Notes under the pieces: generated by a model | What the model saw: the letters and a program-made list of their open reading frames with translations, nothing else | The model's database searches: none | What the model was told of the DNA's origin: nothing | Position numbers and translations under genes: made by a program | Origin: Acholoe squamosa | Lineage: Eukaryota; Annelida; Polychaeta; Phyllodocida; Polynoidae | Assembly: GCA_949317995.1 (NCBI GenBank) | Contig: OX439044.1 | Location: 23,508,733-23,572,732 of the forward strand | Reading direction: 5' to 3' | DNA: 64,000 bases | Shown here: positions 9,789 through 21,600 of the stretch, in pieces | Layout of the letters: every line of letters begins with the position of its first letter | How positions within the stretch are numbered: position 1 is the stretch's first letter

Positions 9789-11845
9789 TAATAAAATCCA
9801 GTAACACTTTAAAGTTTTATGAAACTGGCAGTGTAAAAGCGAAGGGTAGGTATGTGAATGAAAGGGCTACTGTGAGTGAAGACCTGGTTGTGAAAAACTG
9901 TGACTACTTTTGAGAGGCTGTGCAGGGGTAGCTCTCTTCGTAGACTTTAAAAAATGATTATATTATTACTAGGCTATGGTACCACTTTGGGGTACATAGC
10001 CCCCAGTCCATAGGTTCAGGGTTCTCCACACATAGGGAGTACACGGGCGGGGTTCCCGTGTGCTTTTCAGTGCCGCCCGTGTGCTTTAGCTGAAAAGCAC
10101 CGCCTGTGTGCTTTTCAGGAGACTATAAGCTTTCTACACTTTTTTGAATTTTGCAAATAGGACAATTAGAACAGAAGTTAGGGCTGAAAAAGTAAAATTT
10201 GGTTGAAAAATTCCAACAGAATCTATTCTTTTGCCCATTTATAATATAATTTTTCAAAATTCTGTCACAAGACATACCTATGTTTTGCCGCTATGGTCCA
10301 CACAACGTTTGTATTTGAAAATTAACTGTATGCTTTTTCATCCTGTGGAGAACCCTGCAATGGTCCCCACCCACATAACCCAGTGTCCTGCAGCCCTATG
10401 GTCTGCCGGCCGCATGCCATGCTCCCCTGGCCCTCCTACTCTTTTCCAAAAATGCAGTCTTTACATTATAAAACCTACCTAAGTCACTACTATAATACCT
10501 GTATGACTTCTGATTTTCCTAATATCTCTTTATTAATGAAAAAACGATCAAAATAAACTCACAATACAGTACCTACCTGTATTTACCTAGCCACTTTGGG
10601 GCCCCTAAGCCAAGGGGTCCCCCCTTGATGTCACAATGTCACCCAAATTCAAGGCTTTAGGTCACAGGTCACCTTTTTAGGGAATGGACATGTCACATGT
10701 CACTTTTTTTTTTGTCTAACTAAAAGGTATACACTGACAATTGTACAGGGATGGATCCAGTGATTTAAAAAGGTGGGAGGGGAGGGGCATGTATACATAC
10801 ATGTTGGCCATAAAATGTAATAAAATGGGTGGAGGGAGTCATTCCATGCAAAGCACACTGAATTTGTAACCCGATTTGCAAGCAACTCCTACCCTCACCC
10901 TAGTCCCACCATTGAGGGAAGGAGGAGAGGGGCAGTAGGGGAACAGTGGGACCGGGACTGGGGTAGGAAGAGTAAGGCAGTACCGGTAGGGGAATGGTAG
11001 GGCTTGGGTGAGGGAAGAAGGAAAGAGGCAGTAGGGGAACAGTAGGGCTGGGATGAGGGTCCGGGGGGGGAGGCAATGATAAAAATAAATCATGTTTTCA
11101 AAATTGACTCAAGAATATTGGTTTGCTGGGAAAATCTTCTTGAAAAACAAGCGAAATTTGCCTGAAAAACTTGCTTTTTGCTCAAAAGTAGACTCTTGTT
11201 AGGGAGATTATCTGAAAAGTAGACCCTTTGAGATTTCTCTTTAAAAAAGGACCCTTTTAGCGGGATTTTGGTCAAAAATGGCCTTGAGAGCCACCCACAT
11301 GTGGCACCAACCCATATGAAGTGCCCCATCCCCCGGGGGTGAGGATAGAAGGAGAGAGGCAGTATGGGAATGGTGGGACAAGGGCTGTGGGTAGTATGAT
11401 GAATTCTGATGTAAACTTGAATATTCCATATTTCATGTGATGGCTATATACAACATGTATTTAATTGTAACATTTAATAATGATAATATAATGAAAACTA
11501 ATCAGATCAGTAACTAAACTGCTGGCCCTACATTAATGAATTAAAGTTCTGGTTTGAATTTTCTTCATTGTTCATTCAGCACAAACCACCTGTATTATAA
11601 AGTCAATCCATCATAGTGACAACTAAAATGTCATTGCCCATATATTATGTTGTTGATGATTCAAGCCATGTGAACAAATGAAATACTACCAACCAAAATG
11701 GATTCTGCTATGTGGGTGTTTAGGTGAACAATGAAGAAAGAGAGGGCCTTCATTCCCACTGACAAGTTCAGCATCAGTTGATTGATAAACTTATCCTCCC
11801 TAACATATGACTCAACATTCAATTCTTATACTGTTTCACAAATTA
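9789..11845. other. gene-free stretch
   Basis: No convincing coding frame was seen. A short block at about 10040-10120 repeats GTGTGCTTTTCAG three times, partly inverted. Around 10915-11060 and 11340-11390 the sequence repeats GAGGAAGGAGAGGGGCAGTAGGGGA-like purine-rich motifs, a degenerate minisatellite. The remainder is unremarkable AT-rich DNA. Confidence 0.5.
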
Positions 11846-11856
11846 ACCAAAATAAT

Positions 11857-11950
<94 letters not shown>

Positions 11951-11989
11951 GTATATATATATATGTATATATATATGTATATATATATG

Positions 11990-12057
<68 letters not shown>

Positions 12058-12058
12058 C
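11857..12058. repeat. (TA)n / TATATG microsatellite
   Basis: About 200 bp of TA dinucleotides are interrupted by regularly placed G residues (ATATGTATATAT). Frames through it give only Ile-Tyr repeats and are not genes. Confidence 0.95.
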
Positions 12059-12399
12059 ACTGTCATCTAAATCTAAATTACATAAATTTATGAGTTGATT
12101 ACAGTAATATCTTTAGCATTTATAAGAATATCAAGTGGTTTAACCCAAGACTAGAGGAACTCTATGGGCTTGGAACTAAAGCTGCAGGCCCAGAATAGCC
12201 AGTTTATTTTTTTAAAGAGAAATTAAAGGTATTTCCCATCAATTCACACCATAACTTAGCAAGAATGGCTAGATTCCTGCTGATCTTACCTTTCCAATGA
12301 TATATGAGGACGAAAAGGTAGCTGAAAGGCCAATGGTTTATATTTGATATCTTATGTAAGGTGTTAGTGTTGCTATTGGAGATGCTAGTGTAAGGTATA

Positions 12400-13400
12400 G
12401 AAGCCCATACTATGTGATGGCAGGGTGGGAGGTTGGTATAGAGCATCGTGATGATTGTTATATGTCTTAGTGTGTAAGGGTGGCATGTAGGTGAGTGCAG
12501 ATGCCAATATAAGGTGCTAGAAGCTTGTACTATGTGAGGGGAAGGTGGGAGGTCGGCATGGGGCCTTGAGATGATTGTTATATGTCTTAGTGTGTAAGGG
12601 CGTGTAGGTAAGTGCAGACACCAATATAAGGTGCTAGAAGCTTGTACTACATGAGGGGAGGGTGGGAGGTCAGTATAGAGCACTGTGATGATCGTTGTAT
12701 GTCTCAGTGTGTAAGGTCAGCGTGTAGGTGAGTGCAGATACTAATATAAGATGCTAGAAGATTGTACTACATGAGGGGAGAGTGGGAGGTCGGCATGGGA
12801 CATTGTGATGATTGTGTATGTCTTAGTGTGTAAGGGTGGCGTGTAGGTGAGTGCAGACACCAATATAAGGTGCTAGAAGCTTGTACTATGTGAGGGGAGG
12901 GTGGGAGGTCAGCATGGGGCCTTGAGATGATTGTTATATGTCTTAGTGTGTAAGGGTGTGTAGGTAAGTGCAGACACCAATATAAGGTGCTAGAAGCTTG
13001 TACTACATGAGGGGAGGGTGGGAGGTCAGTATAGAGCACTGTGATGATCGTTGTATGTCTCAGTGTGTAAGGTCAGCATGTAGGTGAGTGCAGATACTAA
13101 TATAAGATGCTAGAAGATTGTACTACATGAGGGGAGAGTGGGAGGTCGGCATGGGGCATTGTGATGATTGTGTATGTCTTAGTGTGTAAGGGTGGTGTGT
13201 AGGTGAGTGCAGACACCAATATAAGGTGCTAGAAGCTTGTACTATGTGAGGGGAGGGTGGGAGGTCAGCATTGGGCCTTGAGATGATTGTTGTATGTCTT
13301 AGTGTGTAAGAGCGATGTGCAGGTGAGTGCAGACGCCAATATAACGTGTTAAAAGCCTGTATACAGTGTAGTGTGTTGGGAGGAAAGGAGGTAATGTAGT
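12400..13400. repeat. minisatellite with three-unit higher-order structure
   Basis: Units of about 118-122 bp share TGAGGGGAGGGTGGGAGGTC, TGTATGTCTTAGTGTGTAAG and CAATATAAGGTGCTAGAAGC. Start points lie near 12534, 12650, 12770, 12888, 13005, 13127 and 13246. Units three apart are far more alike than neighbours. Type 1 has GGGGCCTTGAG, type 2 has AGAGCACTGTG, type 3 has CATTGTGATG. The true period is therefore about 355 bp. Diverged units fray out at both ends. Confidence 0.9.
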
Positions 13401-14229
13401 CAAAAAGTGCAAACTGTGATGATTAAGGGGATTAGATACTAGAGGCGACCATACATTACAAAGTAGGTAAGGGTCCTGTGCTATAAAAGCACTATATAGA
13501 GACCACAGGGAATTCTGTAACTAAAAAGTCTAGCCACTGTACTCATGGAATGATCGGCTGTGGCATTTCTTGCTATTACTGAACATACCTCTAGCCTGTT
13601 AGACTCTTCAGACTGGAAAAAATCTACCCCTAGTTCCTACTAAGCGGCTAGAACCTTTGCTTTTGCTGTTGCGAGATAGTCAGGACCATTAGCCAATAAG
13701 ATGCCTATACATGTACTCATTTGAATTGACTTTTATAGATGCCCCTCTGTAACCTTCTGTGGGCCATCCCTGACCCACAGGAAGGTAATTCTTGAGAAAA
13801 CTATGGGCCCACAGCCAAAAGGCCAATGGCTCCCAGGCCAGTGTTAGTGTCTACACCTATTTAAAGATGTTAAGATTTCTTTGAAAATATCAATGTCAAA
13901 AGATGTATTATGACTTCTGGGAATGACTTCATAACTTTGATTCTAATAGGGATATTTGAAAAATTCTTTTGCTATTGAAAAGCCCAGAAATTGTACATTT
14001 TGATAAATATATTTTTTGGTAAATCTGCACCTGTTATCCACTGGCAATTGTCACATGTCACATTTTTGAAAGAATGACATGTCTCTTGTCACTTTCATCT
14101 TGTTTTCTCATGTCACATGTCAGTTTTAAAAGGGTGCAATGTCAGAATGTCACCTCAAAATGACCAAATGTCACCATGTCGTTTTTAACCCCTTGGGGGC
14201 CACCACTTTCGTATCTCTACTCTACTCCC
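13401..14229. other. gene-free stretch
   Basis: Nothing coding was recognised. At about 13790-13855 there is a fragment containing GGCCAATGGCTCCCAGGCC followed by GTTAGTGTCTACACCT. It is related to the small palindromic repeat at 20189-20264. Confidence 0.5.
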
Positions 14230-14264
14230 GTTCCCCTAACGGCCCACCCGTGACACAGACGATA

Positions 14265-14520
14265 CTCAGTCTAGTATCTACCCAGTACCTAACCGTACCT
14301 CCTACCCAGTACCTGACCATATCTACCCAGTACCTGATCGTATGTGTATGGTGCAGGGCGAGGCCCTGTCAAAATCCCTGGGTAGGTATGGTAGTGTACT
14401 TGGTAGGTATGAGTAGGTATGGTAGCTTACTGGGTAGGTAGGGGTAGTGTATGGTAGTGTACTAGGTAGGTATTGCTTTGTACTGGGTAGGTATGGTAGT
14501 GTACTTGGTAGGTATATTAG
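14265..14520. repeat. short tandem motif present in both orientations
   Basis: TACCCAGTACCT-type units (about 14278-14340) are followed by the inverse GGTAGGTATGGTAGTGTACT units (about 14380-14520). The two arrays together form a large imperfect palindrome around 14350-14380. Confidence 0.6.
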
Positions 14521-14794
14521 CAAATGTCCACGACCATTGAGTATTTTTGCATCGTATTCCCAGAGGTGGTGCTACTGTATTCCACGAAGCCATTATATGC
14601 CATTTTTAAATTGTCACAGCTAGGTATGGACAGTATAATTTGCCAAGAGTTGGTATTCTACTCTTCTAAATCTTACGGGAGGCACCTGAGATCATATTTT
14701 GGTTATTTTAATACTATTCTTGTTTAGAATCCTCGCCTATGAGACACAGACTGAGTCGGGGTGAATCATATAGGTCACAGGTGATATAATTGCA

Positions 14795-15480
14795 GGGGCG
14801 GATCCAGGATTTTCAGAAAGGGGGGGGGGGGGCGTGAATCTGACCATGGGCAGCAAACATAGATGTGAGGTACAAGTGGAAACCTGTGATGTTGCAAGCG
14901 CAGCGCAGCAAGCTTGTTGGGGGTATCTGGGGGCATGCTCCCTCAGGAAAATTTTGAATTATAGAATGCAAATGGTGCATTCTGAGAGCTCTACAGACTG
15001 AAGTATTTGAGAGTTCACTTAGGGTTTCATCCAGGTTTCTTTTTACAGAAGGAGGGACTTCTCAGGGGTGGATCCAGGATTTTCGGAAAGGAGGCATAAT
15101 TTGGGTCCTGGACATCAGGGGAGGAACAATTGCAGCACTGTGATGTTGCAATTGCAACATAGCATCCCCTATAGGAAATTTTTGAAATATTGAAGGGGGA
15201 TAGTGCATTCTGGTGGAGTCTGAGGGCTCTCCTGACTAAGCTATCTACAGCCATAAGTAAGGATTCCTTCTCTAGGTTTCAAAAATGTCTTGTGGAGGCA
15301 AGCCCCCAGAAAATTTTGAAATCTGGAGGGGAAAAGATGGATTCTGGGGGATTCTGATGGCTCTCCTGACTAAATATACCTACAGCTATAAGTGAGGCTT
15401 TTCCCCCTTCCCATTTAAAAAAAAATTGAAATCTAGAGGAGAAACAGTGCATTTTAGTGGATTCTAAGGGTTCCACAAAC
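14795..15480. repeat. diverged tandem repeats with GGATCCAGGATTTT modules
   Basis: GGATCCAGGATTTTC starts copies at about 14797 and 15069. GAAAATTTTGAAAT followed by GTGCATTCTG and GGCTCTCCTGACTAA recurs near 14940, 15172, 15308 and 15423. Spacing is irregular (about 110-230 bp). The GGATCCAGGATTTT module also appears at 20290. No coding frame holds across copies. Confidence 0.55.
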
Positions 15481-15849
15481 ATGGATAAACATGAATAACC
15501 ATTCAAACCCATTTGAAAATGCTTTTTGCCTCATGAATTTATTTGAAAAAAAAAAAACATTAAAAAAAGGTACCAGCTCTCCTATTTTACAGCCCCCTCC
15601 CCCTCTTCTCTTGTCATATCCCTATCTGGATCCCTTTTTATCCTGATGGGCCATTTATTTTCATTCTCTAAATCCTCTCTTAAACTCTCCCCCCCCCCCA
15701 TTTCTCCTACTTCCACACATCAAGGGAGTGCCCTGGTGGATCTTTAAAAACTGGGGGAAAAGACTGAGTGGTTTGCAGATATGCATACTCATTTGTCAGC
15801 ACCCAGTATGTACCACACCCTGTCACAGTCCCAAGGGTTACATTCCCTA

Positions 15850-15965
15850 TCCATGGGGGCTGTGCACAAATGACATCATGCAGGAGGGGGGAGGGGGGGT
15901 CCCACTTGCCATGACCAAGCATGACAAGGGGGGGAGGGGGGGTCATGGGCTGCATGACATCATGT
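15850..15965. repeat. G-rich ATGACATCATG-bounded repeat, copy 1
   Basis: GGGGGCTGTGCACAAATGACATCATGC opens the copy (shown in parts: GGGGGCTGTGCACAAATGAC, then ATCATGC). G-runs GGAGGGGGGGTC appear twice around CATGACAAGGGGGGAG, and GCATGACATCATG closes it. A second copy lies in the other orientation at about 17325-17450. Confidence 0.6.
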
Positions 15966-16882
15966 CATCAAGAAATCACAATATGCTTTGGTTTTGTGGT
16001 TTTGGCAAGAACAAAAACTTTTGTAAAAAGATGTTTAAAGGTAGGGAAGTTTAATGCATTCATCTGACATAAATTTATTACCTATAGGCCCTACATGCAT
16101 GCATTCCTCAGACATCTCACTCAATGAGTGTCACTGCCATCAATGTCAGTGTAAAATCAAGGCGATGTCCAGGCCACTATAAGGGGGCACTACTACTCTA
16201 TCCTACCTATACCAATTTAACCCTTTTTGAAAAGAGCCACTGCTGCCCTCAGGATCTAAATGATGCATCTAAAATACCCCTGAACTGCTTCTGTTGCCTC
16301 AGGGCAGCATCCATAGTCATCCACAGGCTTCTTTTTGAAAAGGTGTGATATTCCCCCCCCCCCTCTTTCTTGAGGTGTCAAGGGAGATGTAAAGGGGACC
16401 TCCCCCCAAGCTTACTCTCCACATCTTTGTCTGAATGGAACTCTGTCGGACTCAACTTATTTGCAGATTCTAGAGTAAAATGCTGAGGTGACTCGATTGC
16501 TTTGTAAGATCACAAATTGGAACTATGATTGCAATCGATGGTCTCCTGAGAATTTGTGATGCTTTCTGAGTTTTTTTTCTATTAGGCCACTCACTAAGTT
16601 CAGAGTGTTCTCCCTGAAACCTATTTCTAGTACACTTGTATATGGTTAAAGTTACAGATTAAATCAATACATTCAATATATCAATACATTCAAGCTCTTG
16701 AACTATATGATCCTTAATAATAACTGTTCTTGATTTTTTCTTCGCTGACAAGTGTACAACTTTCACTGTAAAGAAGGCAGACTATTAACTGTATTGGACT
16801 ATTGATCTAGACAGTTTTTAAGCCCTTTTGTGACAGGAAATACTTGTGTATGATCACTACCTTAGTACTCCGTGTATAACTA
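15966..16882. other. gene-free stretch
   Basis: No coding potential, RNA gene or clear repeat was recognised here. The content is AT-rich. Confidence 0.45.
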
Positions 16883-17094
16883 TGTAATGGTTCAAGTTAT
16901 TATATAACTTCGGTTTAATTCGAGATATGTCAATATCAAGTAAAACCAGACAAGTTAGCTCGGGTTAGTGCAACCGGCACATAGCGGCCAGAGATCGAAG
17001 CGCCCTCTGGTCCTACCGGTGGTAACCGCACTGATCGACCCGCCCTCTCGAATAGGGAGCTAACACTATATATAACGCTCCATGAGCCCCTACA
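16883..17094 (-). mobile_element. solo LTR of an element C relative
   Basis: The block begins TGTAATGGTTCAAG and ends GAGCCCCTACA. It carries CCAGACAAG, CTCGGGTTAGTGCAACYGGC, GCCCTCTCGA and TAACACTATAT in the same order as the 358-bp LTRs at 44964 and 62032, but is only 212 bp. ACTA flanks both ends (16879-16882, 17095-17098), giving a 4-bp target duplication like that of element C. No internal sequence is attached, so it arose by LTR-LTR recombination. The strand is set by analogy with element C. Confidence 0.8.
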
Positions 17095-17324
17095 ACTACA
17101 AGGCACGGAAATGGTACATCCTCCATATAGGGACCCATACATTAAAGCTGACAGTGTTTGGCATGTTTCTCTGTTCATTTGTTGATCAGTGCTAGTTCTT
17201 TTTTCACTTTGCATGCATGTTATCCTTTATTGGCAATTCACACCCACTATATGTCCCTTTGAACCATTTTAATTTGTTTATAGCCTATAGGCCTTCACTA
17301 TTCATGCACTTTGGGGGGGGGGTA

Positions 17325-17450
17325 TCTCTCTGAATGACGTCATGCTGAGGGGGGGGGGTCAAGTGTTGTATGACGAAACATGACAAGGGGGGAGGGGGGG
17401 TCAAAAATGGTCCAAAAATGCATGACATCATTTGTACACAGCCCCATGCC
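17325..17450. repeat. G-rich ATGACATCATG-bounded repeat, copy 2
   Basis: It contains AATGACGTCATGC, two G-runs, ACATGACAAGGGGGGAGGG and CATGACATCATTTGTACACA followed by GCCCC. The order is inverse to copy 1 at 15850-15965. Confidence 0.55.
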
Positions 17451-18012
17451 CCCAGTATCATGTACCATACCCTATCCATGCCCTCAAGCTTACATAACCT
17501 GTCCATGTCCCCAGTATCATGAACCATACCCTGTCTATGCCCCAAGCTTACATACCCTGTCCATGTCCCCTGTATCATGCACCATACCCTGTCTATGCCC
17601 CCAAGCTTACATACCCTTTCTATGTCCCTAGTATCATGTACCATATCCTGCCTCATGTTTCCTGTCCATACTCCCAATATCATGTAGCAGACCCCATACC
17701 CTGTCTACGCCCCCAATATCATCTAGCAGTCCCTGTCTACGCCCCCAGTATCACGTAGCTTAACCTGTCTATGCCCCCAATATTATGTAGCAGACCTTGT
17801 CTTCACCCCCAATATCATCTAGCAGTCCCTGTCCATGCCCCCAATATCATCTAGCATAACCTGTTTGCACCCCCAATATCATGTAGCAGTCCCTGTCCAC
17901 ACCCCTAATATCATGTAGCAGTCCCTGTCCAAGCCCCCAATATCATGTAGCAGTCCCTGTCCAAGCCCCCAATATCATGTAGCAGACACTGTCTATGCCC
18001 CAGTATCATGTA
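17440..18012. repeat. degenerate minisatellite, about 32-37 bp period
   Basis: There are repeated units of the type CCCCAATATCATGTAGCAG followed by TCCCTGTCCAAGC, becoming more regular toward 17800-18000. The proline/tyrosine-rich frames it generates (for example 17380-17758) are repeat artefacts. Confidence 0.85.
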
Positions 18013-18522
18013 CCCTGCCTAATACTATTCTACTTTCATTTATATTTTAAGCTGTATAATCCTTAATAATAGTCCGATTGGAAAACCATAAAAACTGGCA
18101 TGAAGCTGAGAATTCACTGATTTCAAAACTTGGAGGCTCAAAAGGGGGGACTTACGCCACGTCCGCTCCCCCCCCTTGAATCTGCGCCTGAATTTTGGTG
18201 TATAAGCCGCGTCTTATACTCGAGGATTTACGGTAGTCATGAACCAACTTTGGACCATTCAAAATTGTATTTTATTAAACCGGAACTTACTATAGTGTGA
18301 AACCTATATAAAGTGGCAAAAAGTGTAAAGCAGTGCCATTTATCCACATGTTACCCATCCTTACTCGAACCGATGAAGAGTGTGCCTTATTTTCCAGCTC
18401 CCAGATGTACCTACAAGATGCTTCCAATATTGGCTAACACTTGGCGCTCACCCCTGGAGTGTGCCACTGCAGCTTGCTTACCAAGGAACATCTGACTATC
18501 CCTGTCGCAGCTTCCTGCGCAC
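18013..18522. other. upstream region of the alpha-arrestin gene
   Basis: A repeat edge reading CTTATACTCGAGGATTTACG lies near 18213. The rest is about 280 bp without features before the first coding exon. A TGA stop (18493-18495) in frame with the arrestin ATG shows that the coding frame does not extend upstream. No TATA box or clear 5'UTR splice site could be assigned. Confidence 0.4.
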
Positions 18523-18640
18523 ATGGGAAAGCTGCGGGCGTGTGAAATTGTCTTCAGCAACGCTCATGGGGTATTCCAGGCCGGTGACATGGTCAGGGGA
18601 CATCTCTATGTCGACTTTGCAGAGCCTGTCAAACTCAGGA
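18523..18640 (+). CDS. alpha-arrestin exon 1
   Basis: The ATG at 18523 has an in-frame stop ten codons upstream. It encodes the first strands of Arrestin_N, including VFQAGDMVRGHLYV. Donor GTAAGT at 18641, phase 1. Confidence 0.85.
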
Positions 18641-21600
18641 GTAAGTGTATCATTCTGCTTAATACCTTGCGTATAATGCACACCCTGCATATATGTCGCT
18701 TTTTTTTTTAACCTGATATAAAAACGTTTTTATAAAAACGTCAAAATAACGTTTTTTGAGTACATGTAAAAACGTTATTTTGACGTTGAAAAAAAAACGT
18801 TTTGCAAACTTAGGAGCCAAAATAAAACGTGTTTTTTTTTATGTCAAAAAACGTTTTTTTCTGCCAAGTGGGTAGTACTTATCTGATGTCGAATATCCTT
18901 GCATGTAAGGTGCCCCCAACTTTTGCTAATCATATCATATAAGGTCCACCAGGGGCTTATTCTCACTGGGGTATTGCGATACTTCTAATAAGGCGGTACA
19001 AAAGATTTTGCCAAATGGTCTCAGGCCACCCTTAAGTTAAAAATATATTCGCTTCCTGTCCAGAGGCCTGGTGGAATTTTTTGTTGAGGGTGGAAACAAT
19101 TTTTTTTTGAGTTTTTATTCTTTTCTTTTTTCCCCCTTTTTTTTTGGTCTCAGCTCAAGATTCTAGGTTTCCAACCTCTCAAATTTAGAACATTATGGCA
19201 GATTCATGCTGCCAATGCTATCATGTTCATGATAGATAAAATATTTTCACCCCCTCCCTCATGGGTCTGAAAAATACCACCCTCTGGCCAGGAAACGGAT
19301 ATACATGTATCTTTAAGGGTGGTCTCATCAACACGTTTTACTTATTGGCACCACAAGGAGGTAAATCATGCTTTGTTCATCCCAAATCCAACGTTAAACC
19401 AAACCTGATGTCAGTGTCTATGCTTTGGGACCTCTAGCCATGGACTTAAGACGCCGCCTCCCATCAATATTTCTATGATATATACATTTTTTGTACACGC
19501 ACTATGCATGTAGCTTAATTTCTATGTTGCAGGTATATCAGTGGAGTGTCAGGGAAAGGCCAAAGTCCATTGGGACAAATGGATGTTACGAGACAGTGTG
19601 CGCGCCTACTATGAGTGTTACCGAGCAGAGGAGAGCTACTTCAAGAAGGAAGTCCGGCTCTATGGAAATGGTAATGAGGCCCAATGATTTAGTAGTGTAG
19701 GGGCAGCAATTCCCCATACTCTGTTGACCGACCCCCAGGGGCGGGTCTCCGGGTAATCACTGTCCCCTAGTCGAGTACACTCTTGCACTCGGTTGTTGCC
19801 GGCTACCCCCTAGTGTGTATCATACTGATCCAGGTGTGGATGGAAGGTGGAAATGTCAGGCCAGGGGAAGTATCTCAGAGGTAGAGCAGCCGCTATAAAG
19901 TTGGAGGGTCCCGGGTTCAAGTCTAGTTTCTCCAGAACATTTTCACCAACCTCTACAGTACTAATCTACACTTTTATCAATCTTTTTGCTAATTGAGGTT
20001 CGTAATCAAGGGTAGACACTAACATTTTCAAATGTTGTGGCCAATTTCAAAGGAAATCTAGAAAAATCAGGGGCTTGCCAGGCCATGTATTACTGTCTAC
20101 CCCAGATATAATCCGTGGTAATACTGGTATGTTTTTTTCTTCTACATTAAGTCCTTTAGTCGCAACACTCCTACAGCCCACCATAAGCAGGGGTAGACAC
20201 TAACGCTGGCCCGGGAGCCATTGGCCCAGGTGGCCAGTGGCTGGTAAAGTTAGTGTCTACCCCTGATAAGTAACAAATGCTGCGCTGTGGCGGATCCAGG
20301 ATTTTGAAAAGGAGGGGGCGCGGCCTAAAAGGAGGGGGCGCACCTAAATCCGCCACTGACTGCAGGTCATTTTCTTAACTTCCTTTTAGATTTTCAATAG
20401 AGGTAAATAAATATGTCTGTCTTGCAGCAATAGGTGGCACCCCGGTCTTGCACCCCTCTGGTCGGCAGCAGTACAACTTTGAGTTCCCTCTACCAGCTGA
20501 TCTACCATCATCCTTTGAGGGGACCCATGGCTACATTCGTTATTTTTGTAAGGCAACAATAGAACGGCCATGGAAGTTTGACCAAAGTGCAAAAAAAGCG
20601 TTTTCAGTTCTTCATCATCTAGATCTCAACCAGGAAACGGGAGTGCGGGTCAGTTATTGTTAACAACCTTTTAATCACATCTGAAAAGATAAAGAATTAT
20701 GTAATTCTGACTACCATTGTGATATGTTTGTGTTCTTAATTGAATGAATGAGTGAGTAATAGATGTCCGATGTTTAACGCCATTTCGACAGCTAAGGTTA
20801 TATTGTCATATTCATGGCGAGAAGTACATTACAATTTTATAGAGGAATGTGTCAGTGCCAATGCCTTAAGGACGTAATAGCAAAAAGCAATCAGTGTAAA
20901 GTCAAAAGGAGTATTGAAAGGTATGTTTGAAGTCTTTTTGTTCTGTATCAAACTGAACTGTTTACTTTCAATTCAGGCACCAATCGAATTTGAGCGACAG
21001 TCTCCAGTTCATTGTTGTTGGTGTCCGCTGGGCTCAATCACAGCCAGTCTACACCTTCAACATCGAGGCTTCGTCCCCGGCCAGAATATTCTCATCAATG
21101 CTGAGATTCACAACTCCTCCAACACCGCCGTAGTTCACACCAAAGTTATCCTATGCCAGGTAAGTCCTCAAGATATGGTCTGGTGCAACATCATTTTCTA
21201 ATCATTAGGAATTCCTTTCCTGTTAGCTTGTACCAATCATCTCAGCCATGTAAAAACAATACTCGGTTTGTTATTTACAGCATATCAACTTCTATGCGCT
21301 ACATCAGGGCGTACCTAACTCGGCCATTTCCTGTACGAGCAAGCTGAAGCAAAATACAACTTCACGTATTGTAAAATGCATCCTGAAAGCCGGTGTTGAG
21401 CCCGGCCATACTCAGACCTGGGATGCTGAACCACTGCACATTCCCTCATTACCGCCCTCACGTCTTGATGGCTGCAAGATTATTGAAATCTTCTATACTG
21501 TAACTGTAAGTTTCATATTCTCATCACTCGTGGAATGCTTTAATCTTGAACCAGATGTACAGATCTCCACATACGATAGATATGGAAACGTCTGAATTAT

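Noticed and set aside
11782..12093. Long Ile/Tyr-rich frames on both strands
   Set aside because: They are translations of the (TA)n tract.
12204..13039. Minus-strand frames with repeated LYTDLPPSPHVVQASSTLYW
   Set aside because: Repeat units are a multiple of three for short runs only. The frames come from the minisatellite and break with unit length changes.
17285..17758. Overlapping frames rich in Pro, Tyr, Cys and His
   Set aside because: They follow the period of the minisatellite and have no conserved domain.
19862..19935. Functional tRNA gene in intron 2
   Set aside because: The acceptor pairs but the anticodon and T stems do not. It is better explained as a tRNA-derived SINE head.
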